64,000 nt of DNA from the NCBI GenBank assembly GCA_946407735.1, contig CAMJPL010000001.1, positions 24,182-88,181 on the forward strand. The letters run 5' to 3'. The stretch comes from an uncultured Clostridia bacterium (GTDB lineage Bacteria; Bacillota; Clostridia; Oscillospirales; CAG-272). Under the pieces are notes generated by a model, which ran no database searches, was not told where the DNA came from, and saw only the letters and a list, made by a program, of their open reading frames with translations. The first letter of the stretch is position 1, and each line of letters starts with the position of its first letter. A program made the position numbers and the translations under genes. Below, in pieces: positions 63,055 to 64,000 of the stretch.

Positions 63055-63807
63055 TTACATCAGCTTATTTACGGCGGCTTCGATGGTTTCGCGGGCCGCG
63101 TCAAATCCCGACGCTTCTTCATCGGTCAGACGGGCGTGGACGGAATAAGCCCAAAGATCCCAGAGCAGCTGTCCCATATCATATGAGATGCGCTCTTTCA
63201 GAAAAGATACCCGCTCGTCGCCTTCAAGCGCCCAGTAAAGGTTTCGTTCCCGACAGGTATCTTCCTTTGCCATGCCTTCCGCGATCTGCCTTGCCTGTGC
63301 TTTTCTGTCCGTCTCGCAGTAGTGACGGAAAAGCAGTCTGCGCGCCTCATTCCGGCAGGCTTCATTCGTTGAGTACTGATTGATCCGATCCGCTATCGAA
63401 TCGATCTCGGGTGCGTATATATGAGAAAGCTCGGCGTCTTCGCTGGCGGCGAACAGGGCGTACATCAGGCATGTCAGAAGCCTGTCGTTGTTCGGATACC
63501 TGCGCAGCGCTTCTCTCAGACTGATGATGGGCTGTTCGGTCATGTTGCGGTTGATCTCCGATTCGGCCACGGCGATTATCGAGTCTATTTCCTTCCGCTT
63601 TTCCGCCTCGTTTACGCCTAAAAGCTCATCCACCGTGACTTTGAAAAGTTCGGCGAGTATCGGAAGCGCCGAAATATCGGGAGAAGTCGCTCCGGTCTCC
63701 CAGCGGCTGACCGCCTGAGGGGAGATGCGCAGATAATCCGCGACCTGCTCCTGAGTCAGATCATTCTTTTTCCGCAGCAGCTTCAGCCTGTCGCTGAGTG
63801 AGGTCAT
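63055..63807 (-). CDS. XRE-family helix-turn-helix regulator
   Basis: The start at 63807 has GGAGGG 6 bases upstream. Residues 1-60 form a Cro/C1 HTH (RLKLLRKKNDLTQEQVADYL, SPQAVSRWETGATSPDI); the C-terminal part is helical TPR-like (YPNNDRLLTCLMYALFAAS). It has its own promoter and might regulate the adjacent ABC exporter (inference). Confidence 0.88.
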   Translation of the reverse strand: MTSLSDRLKLLRKKNDLTQEQVADYLRISPQAVSRWETGATSPDISALPILAELFKVTVDELLGVNEAEKRKEIDSIIAVAESEINRNMTEQPIISLREALRRYPNNDRLLTCLMYALFAASEDAELSHIYAPEIDSIADRINQYSTNEACRNEARRLLFRHYCETDRKAQARQIAEGMAKEDTCRERNLYWALEGDERVSFLKERISYDMGQLLWDLWAYSVHARLTDEEASGFDAARETIEAAVNKLM

Positions 63808-63856
63808 CATAAGCCCTCCGATAGACATATATCCGAATAATCATGCAATCTGATAT

Positions 63857-63885
63857 ATTATAGCATTTACGGGCAACGGATTCAA
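63857..63885 (-). promoter_or_regulatory. Promoter of the XRE regulator gene
   Basis: Minus strand: TTGAAT, a 17-bp spacer ATGC-ended and TATAAT. No gene is seen from 63886 to the window end. Confidence 0.8.
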
Positions 63886-64000
63886 TCAACCGTTCCGACA
63901 GTCGGACTCAACAAAACCGACGACCGTATCCCGTGAACCGTATGCGGCCTCCGATATGGCGCGGATCCGATATTTGTCCCGTGCAGGTATATTATTTTAC

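Overview
The window looks like a chromosomal contig from a GC-rich, Gram-positive, spore-forming member of the Clostridia, probably a gut Oscillospirales or Christensenellales relative. The evidence is the clostridial order M50 protease-scpA-scpB-DUF2953-ytfJ(gerW)-rluB, an IreB (UPF0297) gene next to ribF, a SpoIID-domain protein, ECF-sigma/DUF4367 pairs, lipoprotein signal peptides, and TTGAnn-N17-TATAAT promoters with strong GGAGG ribosome binding sites. The taxonomic guess is inference. I saw no prophage module, transposase or CRISPR array.

Layout. 1-1622: 3' part of a dCache-HAMP-SpoIIE phosphatase. 1739-5656: a TetR-controlled redox cluster (antibiotic-monooxygenase-like protein, CMD-cupin fusion, flavodoxin lipoprotein, and a membrane protein with a broken SUMF1/flavodoxin tail). 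5716-6789: an esterase gene interrupted by an amber codon. 6996-8267: a secreted surface protein with the codon bias of a very highly expressed gene. 8371-10286: GNAT, then a pdxY-like/Rrf2 operon. 10420-10965: tRNA-Leu(CAG) followed downstream by a tandem array that repeats the tRNA 3' end and a terminator hairpin. 11086-14558: MBL hydrolase, Hsp20, a CIRCE-like site, a CAP/SCP protein and a GNAT. 14555-18219 and 25538-31937: intracellular carbohydrate catabolism (sulfatase, GH78-like rhamnosidase, GH3, GDPD-like protein, GH36-like enzyme, sugar-binding lipoprotein). 18271-25235: beta-helix protein, ADP-ribosylglycohydrolase, sigma/anti-sigma pair, SpoIID protein and its partner.

31955-41036 holds a lone phage-like replication gene, a MurE-like ligase with an atypical DNPD motif next to a D-aspartate-ligase-like ATP-grasp enzyme (interleaved with three palindromic repeats), an oxidoreductase, asnB and a MutS-family ATPase. 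41227-44021: two UroD-family proteins and a C39-like peptidase. 44207-56570: core housekeeping (lon, ysxC, lysA, scpAB, ytfJ, rluB) with an eroded RelB/YafQ toxin-antitoxin locus between lysA and the M50 protease. 56877-63885: CmpB-like membrane protein, ribF, ireB, a two-subunit ABC exporter and an XRE regulator.

The most unusual features are the tRNA-Leu 3'-end tandem array, which resembles the E. coli tyrT/rtT arrangement, the MurE/ATP-grasp pair that suggests a non-standard peptidoglycan side chain, the CIRCE-like element, and several genes caught during decay (esterase, flavodoxin chimera, toxin-antitoxin).
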